Source: Pseudoruegeria sp. SK021
Lineage (GTDB): Bacteria; Pseudomonadota; Alphaproteobacteria; Rhodobacterales; Rhodobacteraceae
DNA: 64,000 nucleotides
NCBI RefSeq assembly: GCF_002119405.1
Contig: NZ_MTBG01000001.1
Location: 62,001-126,000, forward strand
Reading direction: 5' to 3'
Below the pieces are notes generated by a model that saw only the letters and a list, made by a program, of their open reading frames with translations, searched no databases and had not been told where the DNA came from. Shown one piece after another: positions 1 through 7,873 of the stretch. Position 1 is the stretch's first letter; the number at the start of each line of letters is the position of its first letter. Both the position numbers and the translations under genes were made by a program.

Positions 1-2
1 CC

Positions 3-1193
3 GCCATGTGCTTCATTGCTACCGGCTGTCCCGGCTTGGACGCAGCCCTTCACGATCTGGCCAAGGCTGGGGGCGCGCTGGTGAACGTGGTCGATCAACC
101 AGACCTGTGCGACATCACCACCCCGTCACTGGTGGATCGCGACCCGGTGGTCGTGGCCATTGGCACCGAAGGCACAGCCCCGGTTCTGGCCCGCCAGATC
201 AAGACCCAGATCGAGACGCTGCTGCCTCCCGGCTTGGGCGGCTACGCGGCGCTAGCAGGCCGGTTGCGCGGCGCGGTGGCCGCCCGGGTCCCGAAACCGG
301 CGCGGCGTGCCTTCTGGCGATGGGCCTTTGCCGATGCGCCCCGCGCAGCATGGATGCGCGGGGCCGAACGCGAGGCCGCCCAGACCCTGAAGGCCGCGAT
401 TGCTGTGGGCCATGCCCCGGATGACCGCGGCACAGGGTCGATTGCCTTGGTCGGCGCTGGCCCCGGCGCGCGCGATCTGCTCACCTTGCGGGCGGTGCAG
501 CGTCTGCAGGAAGCCGACGTGATCTTTTATGACCGGCTGGTTGACCCAGACGTTCTGGAGCTGGCCCGGCGCGACGCCGAACGCATCTTCGTCGGAAAGG
601 TGGTCGGCGCGTCGGCATGGCCGCAAGCTCGGATCGACGCTGTAATCGTGGCGGCGGCCCGGTCTGGACAGCGAGTGGTGCGCCTGAAATCCGGCGATCC
701 GGCGATCTTTGGGCGCGCTTCCGAAGAACTGGCGGCCGCCCGGGCCGAGGGCATCCCGGTCGAGATTGTCCCGGGTGTCACTGCGGCCTCGGCTGCGGCG
801 GCAAGCCTTGGTCAGTCCCTGACCGAACGCGGCCGCACCGATACCATCGTTTTTGCCACCGGCGCCTGCCGCGACGGCGACCCCCAGCCCGATTGGGGAC
901 GGCACGCCGCCCCCGGCACGGTTCTGGCCTATTACATGGCAGTGGCCAGCGCCCCTGACCTGCGCGACAGCCTTCTGGCGGCGGGTGTCGCCCCCGATAC
1001 CCCGGTTCAGATCGCCGTCGCCGTCAGCACGGTGCGCGAGCGGACCATCCATTGCGCCTTGGCCGATCTTCCCTCGGCCCTCAGGCGGGATGCCGTCACC
1101 GGTCAGGCGGTTATTCTTGTGTCGATCGACAAACGCCGTCCGATGGGCGCAGCCCGGCCCCTGCCCTTACGTGCCCCTGCCAGAATCGCCTGA
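3..1193 (+). CDS. cysG: Siroheme synthase, 5' truncated by window edge (uroporphyrinogen-III C-methyltransferase part complete)
   Basis: The reading frame is open from the window edge, so the N-terminus is missing; the ATG at 6 is internal. The first ~95 residues match the end of the CysG-N/SirC precorrin-2 dehydrogenase/ferrochelatase domain (VVNVVDQPDLCD-like stretch, VAIGTEGTAPVLARQ). From about residue 140 comes a full tetrapyrrole methylase domain with the SUMT glycine-rich start (LVGAGPGARDLLTL) and the GDPAIFGR motif. CysG proteins methylate uroporphyrinogen III with SAM, oxidise it and insert iron to make siroheme, the cofactor of sulfite and nitrite reductases; it acts in the cytoplasm. 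The downstream gene is convergent. The family call is firm. Whether the missing N-terminus is complete cannot be seen. Confidence 0.93.
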   Translation, partial: AMCFIATGCPGLDAALHDLAKAGGALVNVVDQPDLCDITTPSLVDRDPVVVAIGTEGTAPVLARQIKTQIETLLPPGLGGYAALAGRLRGAVAARVPKPARRAFWRWAFADAPRAAWMRGAEREAAQTLKAAIAVGHAPDDRGTGSIALVGAGPGARDLLTLRAVQRLQEADVIFYDRLVDPDVLELARRDAERIFVGKVVGASAWPQARIDAVIVAAARSGQRVVRLKSGDPAIFGRASEELAAARAEGIPVEIVPGVTAASAAAASLGQSLTERGRTDTIVFATGACRDGDPQPDWGRHAAPGTVLAYYMAVASAPDLRDSLLAAGVAPDTPVQIAVAVSTVRERTIHCALADLPSALRRDAVTGQAVILVSIDKRRPMGAARPLPLRAPARIA

Positions 1194-1203
1194 ACCCGCC
1201 GCG

Positions 1204-1674
1204 TTAACAGCCGTTTGGCACCGCATCTTCAGCCGCTCCGCTGGCCGGAGCCAAGGCCCCTGACTTAATGGCGATGGGGGCGAAGGGGGGCACGGCCTGC
1301 ACGGCGGGCTGAGGTTGGAACAGCGTATAGCATCCCGCGAACACGCTGACCTTGCCGTCGAGGGCCGCAGCCGCGATCGCAACAGGAACCTGCCAATAGA
1401 TCGTTCCGGCGGCGCCATCACTGGCCACGGCCCCCACATGAAGCGTCACCGCGGCGGTATCGGTATAGCCTGCGGTAAAGCCGGATAAGTCCGGGCGGTC
1501 ATCGGGCGCAAAATAGCTCCAGCCGCGCAGGTATTCATGGCGGTTGATGGCATTATAAAGCGACCGGACCACCTGTTCGGGCGAACTGCGGTCATCAAGG
1601 TAGTCCGGCAGGCTTTGACCGATGCCGGGACCGGCACTTAACACCAAGATCAGGGCAATGGACGGCAGGCGCAT
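1204..1674 (-). CDS. Small exported protein of unknown function
   Basis: A 156-residue protein. The start at 1674 was chosen because a GGAG sits 8 bases upstream and the first ~20 residues (MRLPSIALILVLSAGPGIGQ) form a signal peptide; longer upstream starts would bury this. After it comes a mixed alpha/beta region with SPEQVVRSLYNAINRHEYLRGWSYF, which resembles the opening helix of NTF2/SnoaL-like folds, then a strand-rich second half with one internal Cys and a C-terminal Cys. It is convergent with the siroheme synthase gene, and its upstream region runs into the 5' side of radA. I do not recognise a specific family. It is probably a periplasmic or lipid-free secreted protein. Confidence 0.7.
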   Translation of the reverse strand: MRLPSIALILVLSAGPGIGQSLPDYLDDRSSPEQVVRSLYNAINRHEYLRGWSYFAPDDRPDLSGFTAGYTDTAAVTLHVGAVASDGAAGTIYWQVPVAIAAAALDGKVSVFAGCYTLFQPQPAVQAVPPFAPIAIKSGALAPASGAAEDAVPNGC

Positions 1675-1883
1675 AGGGGAACTCCGGCAGGGATCGCCCT
1701 GACGATTGCTGAATTGGGGCCATATGTCGAGCCGCCTTTGGTGCCAGCGCCCATGGTGTTGCCGGGGCGGAGGATCCAGTGGCAGCAAGACTGCCTGTGC
1801 TTTGCGATCCGCAGCGCATGGTCTTTGCGCCGCAAATGCGCCCTGGCTCTTGCCCCCGCCGCCGCGATGGGCGACGAAGCGCT

Positions 1884-3245
1884 ATGGCCAAACCGTCCTC
1901 CTTCTCTTGCACCGAATGCGGTGCCACCACCGCGAAATGGGCCGGCCAATGCGAGGCCTGTGGCGCGTGGAACTCCATCACCGAAGATCAGCCCCTGTCG
2001 GCTGGTCCCGGAAAAAGCCTTGGGCTGGCCCGGGGCCGCAAAGTTCCCCTGACCGAGCTGTCCACCTCAGAAGCACCGCCGCCGCGCACCTGCTCCAATG
2101 TCGCAGAGCTGGACCGGGTGCTGGGCGGCGGGCTGGTGCCAGCGTCGGTCACCCTTGTCGGCGGCGATCCCGGCATCGGCAAATCGACCTTGCTGTTACA
2201 GGCCGCTGCCGCCTTCACACGCCGGGGCATGCGCACCGTCTATGTGTCAGGCGAAGAGGCCGCAGCCCAGATCCGGATGCGCGCCAGCCGTCTTGGCCTT
2301 GAGAAAGCAACGGTCAAACTGGCCGCCGAGACCAATCTGCGCGACATTCTGACCACGCTTGAGGCCGATACCCCCGATCTGGTGATAGTCGATTCGATCC
2401 AAACCATGTGGCTGGACACCGTCACCAGCGCGCCGGGATCGGTGGCGCAGGTCCGCGCCGCCGCGCATGAGTTGACCACCTTCGCCAAAACCCGCAACGT
2501 CGCCGTCATTTTGGTCGGCCATGTCACCAAGGACGGCCAAATCGCTGGGCCACGGGTGATCGAACACATGGTCGACACTGTGCTGTATTTCGAAGGCGAG
2601 CGCGGCCATCCGTTTCGAATTCTGCGTGCCGTCAAAAACCGCTTCGGCCCAGCCGATGAAATCGGGGTCTTTGAGATGACCGGCGCGGGCCTGTCGCAAG
2701 TATCGAACCCGTCCGCGTTGTTTCTGGCCGACCGGGGCGCGCCAGTGGCCGGATCGGCGGTTTTTGCCGGGATCGAAGGCACCCGGCCTGTCCTGTGCGA
2801 ATTTCAAGCGCTGGTGGCCCCGGCCCCGCACGGACAGCCGCGCCGGTCGGTCGTGGGCTGGGATGGCGGGCGGCTGGCGATGATTTTGGCGGTCTTGGAA
2901 TCGCGCTGTGGCATCCCGTTTGCCGGGCTCGACGTCTATCTCAATGTCGCCGGTGGCCTGCGCGTTTCAGAGCCGGCGGCCGATCTGGCCGTGGCCGCCG
3001 CCCTGCTTTCCGCCCGCGAGGATGTCGCACTGCCGCCTGAAACCGTGGTTTTCGGAGAGATTTCCCTCTCTGGGGCTATTCGTCCGGTCTCGCAGACCGA
3101 AAACAGGTTGAAAGAAGCCCGGAAACTTGGTTTTTCCAACGCAATCCTGCCGAAGGGCAGCAAAACGGGATCCGGCAACGAATCCACATTACAAACCATG
3201 GCAGACCTGACCACGTTTGTCGGCGATCTGTTCGGGGCCGGATAA
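1884..3245 (+). CDS. radA: DNA repair protein RadA
   Basis: A 453-residue protein, close to the usual RadA length. An N-terminal zinc finger has Cys9, Cys12, Cys23 and Cys26. Next is a RecA-like ATPase with Walker A GGDPGIGKST (about 93-102) and a Walker B VIVDSIQT (about 167-174). The RadA-specific KNRFG motif is at 251-255, followed by a Lon-protease-like C-terminal domain. RadA drives branch migration of recombination intermediates. The frame is open further upstream, but the ATG at 1884 begins with the canonical MAKPSSFSCTECG start and has a purine-rich site before it. cvpA follows 19 bases downstream on the same strand, a pairing common in alphaproteobacteria. Confidence 0.96.
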   Translation: MAKPSSFSCTECGATTAKWAGQCEACGAWNSITEDQPLSAGPGKSLGLARGRKVPLTELSTSEAPPPRTCSNVAELDRVLGGGLVPASVTLVGGDPGIGKSTLLLQAAAAFTRRGMRTVYVSGEEAAAQIRMRASRLGLEKATVKLAAETNLRDILTTLEADTPDLVIVDSIQTMWLDTVTSAPGSVAQVRAAAHELTTFAKTRNVAVILVGHVTKDGQIAGPRVIEHMVDTVLYFEGERGHPFRILRAVKNRFGPADEIGVFEMTGAGLSQVSNPSALFLADRGAPVAGSAVFAGIEGTRPVLCEFQALVAPAPHGQPRRSVVGWDGGRLAMILAVLESRCGIPFAGLDVYLNVAGGLRVSEPAADLAVAAALLSAREDVALPPETVVFGEISLSGAIRPVSQTENRLKEARKLGFSNAILPKGSKTGSGNESTLQTMADLTTFVGDLFGAG

Positions 3246-3264
3246 CGGCGAAAGGGGTTAGGGC

Positions 3265-3825
3265 ATGGATGGTTTCACGATTGTGGACGGGGTCGTTGCG
3301 GCGGTGATCGTCGTCTCGGCGCTGCTCGCATATTCGCGCGGGCTGGTGCGGGAATTGATGGCAATTGCCGGCTGGGTCGCCGCGGCGGTTCTGGCCTATT
3401 TGTTTGCCCCGCAGGCCGAGCCATTGGTCAAGGAAATCCCCTATGTGGGCGATTTCCTGCGCGACAGTTGCGAATTGTCGATCATCGCGGCCTTCAGCGC
3501 GGTCTTTGCCCTGTCGCTGGTGGTGGTGTCGCTGTTCACGCCGCTGTTCTCGACACTGGTGCACCGGTCGGCACTTGGGGCGGTCGATCAGGGTGCAGGC
3601 TTCATCTTCGGCGCGCTTCGCGGCATTCTTCTGGTTGTGGTCGCCTTGGTGGTGTTCGACCGGGTGGTGGTGTCGCAAAACGTGCCGATGGTCGACGACA
3701 GCCGGACCGCAAAAATCTTTGCCGGTATCCGCGGCAATGTCGAAAGCCAGATCCCCGAGGATGCGCCAGGCTGGATCCTGATGCGGTATGAAACCTTGGT
3801 CGGCACCTGCGGCACCGCGACCTGA
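3265..3825 (+). CDS. cvpA: CvpA family inner-membrane protein
   Basis: A 186-residue protein with four predicted membrane segments (around residues 8-28, 33-50, 68-92 and 110-130) and the CvpA-type start in which a short acidic/hydrophobic helix is followed by YSRGLVRELMAIAGW. CvpA proteins are named for colicin V production. Related proteins are linked to envelope stress or membrane homeostasis, and the precise activity is not settled. It lies 19 bases after radA and is probably cotranscribed with it. In many bacteria cvpA precedes purF; here the next gene is convergent, so that link is absent. A hairpin just after the stop probably ends the operon. Confidence 0.88.
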   Translation: MDGFTIVDGVVAAVIVVSALLAYSRGLVRELMAIAGWVAAAVLAYLFAPQAEPLVKEIPYVGDFLRDSCELSIIAAFSAVFALSLVVVSLFTPLFSTLVHRSALGAVDQGAGFIFGALRGILLVVVALVVFDRVVVSQNVPMVDDSRTAKIFAGIRGNVESQIPEDAPGWILMRYETLVGTCGTAT

Positions 3826-3845
3826 CCACTAGGTCAAACTCTCAC

Positions 3846-3868
3846 GGCGTCCGATCCGTTCGGGCGCC
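3846..3868. terminator. Candidate bidirectional hairpin between cvpA and a convergent gene
   Basis: A 9-bp stem (one G-T wobble) with a 5-base loop: GGCGTCCGA pairs with TCGGGCGCC. It sits in the 46-base gap between convergent genes. There is no good T-tract on either strand, so termination efficiency is uncertain. Confidence 0.45.
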
Positions 3869-3871
3869 GGT

Positions 3872-4165
3872 TCAGTGCAGACGGGCCTGCGCGCCCGCCG
3901 CTGTCAACGTGACGGTCGAACTGTTGCCAGTCATGTGAATCCCAGTCACAGTCATAGGTCGGACCCCCTGCCCGTTGGCCCAAACGTCAACCGCAGCAGT
4001 CCCGCCAAAGGTCGCATCCAACACCGACGCAAGCGCAGCACCCGACAGTCGTGCGATCACGCCGCCTTCGGTCACCTGTAGGTCTGAGGCCACGATCCGG
4101 GTCGTTCCAACGATCAATTCCAACGGTCTCTCCTTGCCCATCCGGCCTCGGCCCGATCCGGCCAT
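3872..4165 (-). CDS. Hypothetical protein, about 89-97 residues
   Basis: The frame encodes up to 97 residues. It is rich in short beta-strand-like stretches (LELIVGTTRIVASDLQV, AVDVWANGQGVRPMTVTGI, SSTVTLTAAG). It has no signal peptide, Cys or membrane segment. The start is ambiguous. The ATG at 4165 has GGAGG only one base upstream, which is too close. The internal ATG at 4141 has GAGG at a better distance and gives 89 residues. It is convergent with cvpA and followed upstream by a 430-base stretch without genes. I do not recognise a family. The regular composition suggests a real all-beta protein, but a chance frame in GC-rich DNA cannot be excluded. Confidence 0.45.
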   Translation of the reverse strand: MAGSGRGRMGKERPLELIVGTTRIVASDLQVTEGGVIARLSGAALASVLDATFGGTAAVDVWANGQGVRPMTVTGIHMTGNSSTVTLTAAGAQARLH

Positions 4166-4568
4166 GCCTCCGCTCTAACCGATTCATTCCGCAAGGGAAT
4201 CGTCTGGCTGGCGTGCCGCCCTTGGTGTCAGATTCGTCCCGCCCGTGCGAGTCCTGAGTCATATTTTCGCAGGAAATGAATCACATACGCGGGCCAGTCC
4301 ACGGAATCCGGACATCAAGGCAACGCAGCGGGCTGCAGGCCGTCGGCGCAGAATCAGGTTGGAAATATACGGGCCACTGAGGGATCGCCATGCCGCGCCA
4401 CGGACCGCACTTGCCGTCCGCGACGGACCACGCAGAACCGGCATCCCAACACGGGCACCGCCGCCGAGATAAGGGCATCACCCCATCCACCGCAGGGCCA
4501 CACAGTAAGATGTAAATCAGAAGACCCCCCGGCTTTGGCCAAGCTATGGCCGCAGCGCGGGATTAGGA
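4166..4568. other. Gene-free stretch between hypothetical gene and tRNA-Tyr
   Basis: About 400 bases with only short overlapping frames (up to ~75 residues) on both strands, none with a credible ribosome site or recognisable product. It may hold a promoter for the leftward hypothetical gene. I see no repeats or mobile-element ends. Confidence 0.5.
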
Positions 4569-4596
4569 ATTTACCTATTGCAACCAATAGGTAAAT
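4569..4596 (-). terminator. Perfect 12-bp hairpin immediately 3' of tRNA-Tyr
   Basis: ATTTACCTATTG (4569-4580) and CAATAGGTAAAT (4585-4596) are exact reverse complements around a 4-base loop. Read leftward, the hairpin begins at the last base of the tRNA CCA end. It is AT-rich and not followed by a T-run, so it may be a processing or stability element rather than a standard intrinsic terminator. Confidence 0.5.
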
Positions 4597-4679
4597 GGTG
4601 GGCGACCCTGGAATCGAACCAGGCGTGGGTCTCCCCGGCGGAGTTACAGTCCGCTGCCGCACCTTGCAGCACGTCGCCC
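4596..4679 (-). tRNA. tRNA-Tyr (anticodon GTA)
   Basis: Read on the minus strand, the acceptor arms GGGCGAC and GTCGCCC pair. The anticodon arm GCGGA-CTGTAAC-TCCGC carries GTA. There is a long class II variable arm with a GGG/CCC stem, and a T arm CCTGG-TTCGATT-CCAGG. The 3' end ACCA is encoded. The short D stem and the long variable arm are as expected for bacterial tRNA-Tyr. Total length is 84 bases including CCA. Confidence 0.96.
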
Positions 4680-4802
4680 TAATAAGCCGGGGGATAGCCG
4701 CCCCTCGTGGGGGCGTCAACCAGAAAATCCTCTCTAAAGCCCTTGCTCGGGATCGACTTGCGTTGCATTGTCCCGGCCTTGCGCAAAACAGGGTGATAGT
4801 CC

Positions 4803-5591
4803 GTGAAAAAACCAACTTGGGTGATCGAAAAAGAACAGGCACGGCGAGCCTCGGCACAGGAGACGGTGTGGCTGTTCGGTTTGCATGCGGTGCGAGACGC
4901 CCTGCTGAACCCTGCCCGCACCCGGCTGCGCTTGGTGGTGACCAAAAACGCGGCGGACCGTCTGGCCGAGGCCATCGCAGAATCGGGCATGGAGCCCGAG
5001 ATCGTTGATCCGCGCAAGTTCAACGCGCCGCTCGACCCCGGCTCTGTGCATCAGGGTGCCGCGCTTGAGGCCAAACCTCTGGATTGGGGCACCGTGGCAG
5101 ACCGCTGCATGGCCCGCGACGGGCAAGTGCCCATGGTGGTGCTGCTGGACCGGGTAACTGATCCGCACAATGTCGGCGCTGTGCTGCGCTCGGCGGAAGT
5201 GTTCGGTGCGCTGGCGGTGATTGCCCCGCAACGCCATTCTGCGCCCGAAACCGGCGCGTTGGCCAAGACCGCCTCTGGGGCCATGGAACGGCAACCCTAT
5301 CTGCGGGTGCGCAACCTTGCGACGGCAATGGAAGAGCTGCAAGGCATGGGCTATCGCCTGTTCGGGCTGGCTGGCGAAGCGGATCAGGACATTGCCCCCG
5401 CCCTCGCCACGGAAATCGGCCGCCCGATTGGCTTGGTTCTGGGGGCAGAGGGCCCCGGTCTGCGCGAAAAGACCCGCGAGACCTGCGATCATCTGGTGCG
5501 CATTCCCAGTTTCGGGGACTTCGGGTCCCTGAACGTGTCCAACGCCGCCGCTGTCGCGCTTTATGCGGCATCGCGAAGCAACGACACCTGA
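4803..5591 (+). CDS. rlmB: 23S rRNA 2'-O-ribose methyltransferase RlmB/TrmH-type (SPOUT)
   Basis: A 262-residue protein. An N-terminal substrate-binding domain contains FGLHAVRDAL. The SpoU catalytic domain has all three motifs: LDRVTDPHNVGAVLRSAE with Asn123 and Arg129; LVLGAEGPGLR near 215; and IPSFGDFGSLNVSNAAAVALY near the end. RlmB methylates the 2'-OH of G2251 in the 23S rRNA peptidyl-transferase region using SAM, with a knotted SAM-binding fold. The closest alternative is another TrmH-family rRNA methylase, since substrate cannot be read from sequence. The ATG of the next gene is one base past the stop, which suggests coupled translation. Confidence 0.9.
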   Translation: MKKPTWVIEKEQARRASAQETVWLFGLHAVRDALLNPARTRLRLVVTKNAADRLAEAIAESGMEPEIVDPRKFNAPLDPGSVHQGAALEAKPLDWGTVADRCMARDGQVPMVVLLDRVTDPHNVGAVLRSAEVFGALAVIAPQRHSAPETGALAKTASGAMERQPYLRVRNLATAMEELQGMGYRLFGLAGEADQDIAPALATEIGRPIGLVLGAEGPGLREKTRETCDHLVRIPSFGDFGSLNVSNAAAVALYAASRSNDT

Positions 5592-5592
5592 C

Positions 5593-5892
5593 ATGGCGGC
5601 CGGGACCAAGATTGCGACCTGCTGCTATTGCGGCGCACGCGCAGCTTTGGTCCTGACCGGGACGGTGCGCCACGAATTGGCCTGCGCAAGCTGTGGCGCA
5701 CCGCTGCATGACCTCAAGGGACTGCCGATAGCGGCACCAAGTGCCCCGATCCGCGCCCGGCCCACGCGCCCCACATCGCTGCGGCCGAAGAAACAGGCAA
5801 AGACCAAAAAAGCGAAACGGCCCAAGGCCTATCGCAAGGCGCGCGGCCTTTTCTCGGACGCGTTTGATTTGCTAGAGGACCTCTTCGACTGA
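5593..5892 (+). CDS. Small zinc-ribbon protein with basic linker and acidic tail
   Basis: A 99-residue protein. The ATG at 5593 follows the rlmB stop with one base between, so translation is probably coupled; an upstream in-frame ATG at 5563 lies inside rlmB. Two CxxC pairs (Cys10/Cys13 and Cys31/Cys34) predict a zinc ribbon. Residues ~55-85 are rich in Arg, Lys and Pro (RPKKQAKTKKAKRPKAYRK), and the C-terminus ends in the acidic/hydrophobic stretch FSDAFDLLEDLFD. The layout suggests a nucleic-acid or ribosome contact, which fits its position after an rRNA methylase, but this is inference. I do not recognise a named family. Confidence 0.8.
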   Translation: MAAGTKIATCCYCGARAALVLTGTVRHELACASCGAPLHDLKGLPIAAPSAPIRARPTRPTSLRPKKQAKTKKAKRPKAYRKARGLFSDAFDLLEDLFD

Positions 5893-5972
5893 GGCATCCG
5901 CAGTCAATTAACTGTGATTCTTTGGAAACGCCGGGCCGCGCCCCTGTCATTCGGCCAAACCCATCCTATCTA

Positions 5973-6066
5973 ACAGAGCGAGGCTGCAAGACTGGAACCC
6001 TTGCAAGACTGCCTCACTGTCCCTCGTTCCAAACTAGCGCCCGCAACAGTTCGGGCGCTTTTTTTT
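5973..6066 (+). ncRNA. Candidate structured small RNA ending in an intrinsic terminator
   Basis: No reading frame explains 5893-6095. It contains a long stem-loop: ACAG (5973-5976) with CTGT (6017-6020), GAGGC (5980-5984) with GCCTC (6011-6015), and TGCAAG (5985-5990) with CTTGCA (6000-6005). It is closed by a terminator hairpin. A weak sigma70-like promoter (CTGTCA at 5944, 17 bases, TATCTA at 5967) would start a transcript close to 5979. It could instead be the 3' UTR of the rlmB operon. The 5' end is a guess. Confidence 0.4.
6036..6066 (+). terminator. Rho-independent terminator
   Basis: AGCGCCCG (6036-6043), an 8-base loop and CGGGCGCT (6052-6059) are followed by a T-run through 6066. 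This is the clearest intrinsic terminator in the window. It ends the rlmB/zinc-ribbon transcript or a separate small RNA. Confidence 0.92.
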
Positions 6067-6095
6067 GGCCACCCTTCAACCGGATCGGACCTGCC

Positions 6096-6542
6096 ATGAC
6101 CGACGACGACACCCGTTTGACCGAAATTCTGACCCGCACCCGCATCATCGCCTGCGTCGGCGCGTCACCCAACCCGGCGCGGCCAAGCCACTATGTCAGC
6201 CTGTTTTTACAAGCCCAAGGCTATCGCGTGATCCCGGTCAACCCGGGTCAGGCCGGAAACACCCTGTTCGGCGAACGCGCTTACGCCCGCCTGTCCGATA
6301 TTCCATCCGTTATCGCGGTTGATTTTGTCGATGTCTTCCGCCGATCCGAAGAGGTGCCAGCGGTGGTGGACGAGGCGCTGGACGCTTTGCCCCATCTTAG
6401 GACCATCTGGATGCAAATCGGCGTCCAGCACGCGGATGCCGCGCGCCGGGCCGAGGCCGCAGGCGTTCAGGTGGTCCAGAACAGATGCCCAAAAATCGAT
6501 ATTCCGCGCCTTGGCCTGCTCGATCACAGACCCGCCCTCTAG
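6096..6542 (+). CDS. CoA-binding domain protein (YccU type)
   Basis: A 148-residue single-domain protein with the CoA_binding Rossmann fold. ACVGASPNPARPSHYVSLFL at about 20-39 matches the nucleotide-loop signature of the family. It is followed by GYRVIPVNPG, AVDFVDVFRR, and the C-terminal VVQNRCPKID with a conserved Cys. These are soluble cytoplasmic proteins related to the CoA-binding part of succinyl-CoA synthetase; their physiological role is unknown. The start at 6096 follows the terminator by 30 bases. The frame is open upstream, but that portion overlaps the terminator and is not protein-like. It is convergent with hisE. Confidence 0.88.
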   Translation: MTDDDTRLTEILTRTRIIACVGASPNPARPSHYVSLFLQAQGYRVIPVNPGQAGNTLFGERAYARLSDIPSVIAVDFVDVFRRSEEVPAVVDEALDALPHLRTIWMQIGVQHADAARRAEAAGVQVVQNRCPKIDIPRLGLLDHRPAL

Positions 6543-6558
6543 CCGCCGCGGAATTGAG

Positions 6559-6867
6559 TTAACGCGATGCCTTTTCGGCGATCCCGGATTGGCCCATCCG
6601 CGTCTCTAGTACGGCCAAAACGTCGCTTAGAGCCACGTCGCGCGACGCCAGCATGACCAGCAGGTGATACAGCACATCGGCGGCTTCATTGGTCAACTCG
6701 TCACGGTCATTCTTGACCGCCGCGATGATCGCCTCGACCGCCTCTTCACCGAATTTCTCGGCGCATTTGTCTGGGCCTTTGGCAAACAGCTTGGCCGTCC
6801 ATGAACTGTCCGGATCCGCAGCGCGGCGGGCGTCAATCGTGTCATACAAACGGGTGAGCGTGGTCAT
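6559..6867 (-). CDS. hisE: Phosphoribosyl-ATP pyrophosphatase HisE
   Basis: A 102-residue MazG-like protein with the HisE helices and metal-binding acidic motif ([37 protein letters not shown]). It hydrolyses phosphoribosyl-ATP to phosphoribosyl-AMP and pyrophosphate, the second step of histidine biosynthesis. Its ATG overlaps the hisF stop in an ATGA arrangement (6864-6867), so translation is coupled to hisF. It is a stand-alone HisE rather than the HisIE fusion found in enterobacteria. Confidence 0.96.
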   Translation of the reverse strand: MTTLTRLYDTIDARRAADPDSSWTAKLFAKGPDKCAEKFGEEAVEAIIAAVKNDRDELTNEAADVLYHLLVMLASRDVALSDVLAVLETRMGQSGIAEKASR

Positions 6868-7625
6868 GTCAGCCTCATGGGAATACCGGCCGCGGCCATA
6901 TGGGCCTTGGCTTCGCCGATGGTGAAATCGCCAAAATGGAAAATCGACGCCGCCAGCACCGCACTGGCCCCGCCTTTGGTTACACCTTCGACCAAGTGAT
7001 CCAACGTCCCGACCCCACCAGAGGCAATCACCGGCACCGGCACGGCATCACTGATCGCCTTGGTCAGCGGCAGGTTGAACCCGGCCCGGGTGCCGTCCCG
7101 ATCCATTGAGGTCAGCAGGATCTCGCCCGCGCCCTTTTCCACCACAGTCCGGGCAAATTCCACCGCGTCAATACCGGTGGCCCGGCGCCCGCCATGGGTG
7201 AAAATCTCCCACCGGCCCGGCGCAACGGTTTTGGCATCAATCGCCACCACGATACATTGCGAGCCAAAGCGCAACGCCGCCTCTGCCACCACATCGGGAT
7301 TGGCCACCGCCGCCGAGTTGAAACTGACCTTGTCGGCCCCGGCCAGCAGCAATTTCCGCACGTCCTCATGGCTGCGCACCCCGCCGCCGATGGTCAGCGG
7401 CATGAAACAATGCTCGGCCGTTCGGGTCGCCAGATCATACATGGTGCCGCGATTTTCATGGGTCGCGTTGATATCAAGGAAACATAGCTCGTCCGCCCCA
7501 GCCGCATCATAGGCTTTTGCGGCCTCAACCGGGTCGCCGGCATCCACCAGCCCTTCGAAATTTACGCCTTTGACGACACGGCCGTCTTTGACGTCGAGAC
7601 AGGGGATGATGCGAGTCTTCAGCAT
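6864..7625 (-). CDS. hisF: Imidazole glycerol phosphate synthase subunit HisF
   Basis: A 253-residue TIM barrel that starts canonically with [20 protein letters not shown], placing the catalytic Asp at residue 11. Later phosphate-binding loops are visible ([26 protein letters not shown]). HisF makes imidazole glycerol phosphate and AICAR from PRFAR using ammonia delivered by HisH. The ATG at 7625 has GGAGG 4 bases upstream; the longer open frame upstream has no protein character. It is the first gene of a hisF-hisE unit divergent from purC. hisH and hisA, usually directly upstream in this group, are not in the window. Confidence 0.97.
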   Translation of the reverse strand: MLKTRIIPCLDVKDGRVVKGVNFEGLVDAGDPVEAAKAYDAAGADELCFLDINATHENRGTMYDLATRTAEHCFMPLTIGGGVRSHEDVRKLLLAGADKVSFNSAAVANPDVVAEAALRFGSQCIVVAIDAKTVAPGRWEIFTHGGRRATGIDAVEFARTVVEKGAGEILLTSMDRDGTRAGFNLPLTKAISDAVPVPVIASGGVGTLDHLVEGVTKGGASAVLAASIFHFGDFTIGEAKAHMAAAGIPMRLT

Positions 7626-7873
7626 ATGGCCTCCGGGCGGTGTTCTGCGCCCTGATACGCAAGGTGCCCGCAAAAGGAAAGTCTGGCGGTGGGTTGCGCC
7701 TTGGGACAGACAGACGCGCGGCGATCCCCGGCGCCCCCACACCGCCAAGCTGACGCCATCACAAGAAAACCGTGGATCGCGTGCGATTGGCAGTGCCGCG
7801 CACGTGGAACTTCCATCTCAGAGTGTGATAGGCAATTGCAGCACCATTCGCGCTTCATTCAGGACAGGCCGCC

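Noticed and set aside
4596-4679. tRNA-Tyr or tRNA-Ser as integration sites of a mobile element
   Set aside because: No integrase and no repeated copy of either tRNA 3' end is visible in the window.
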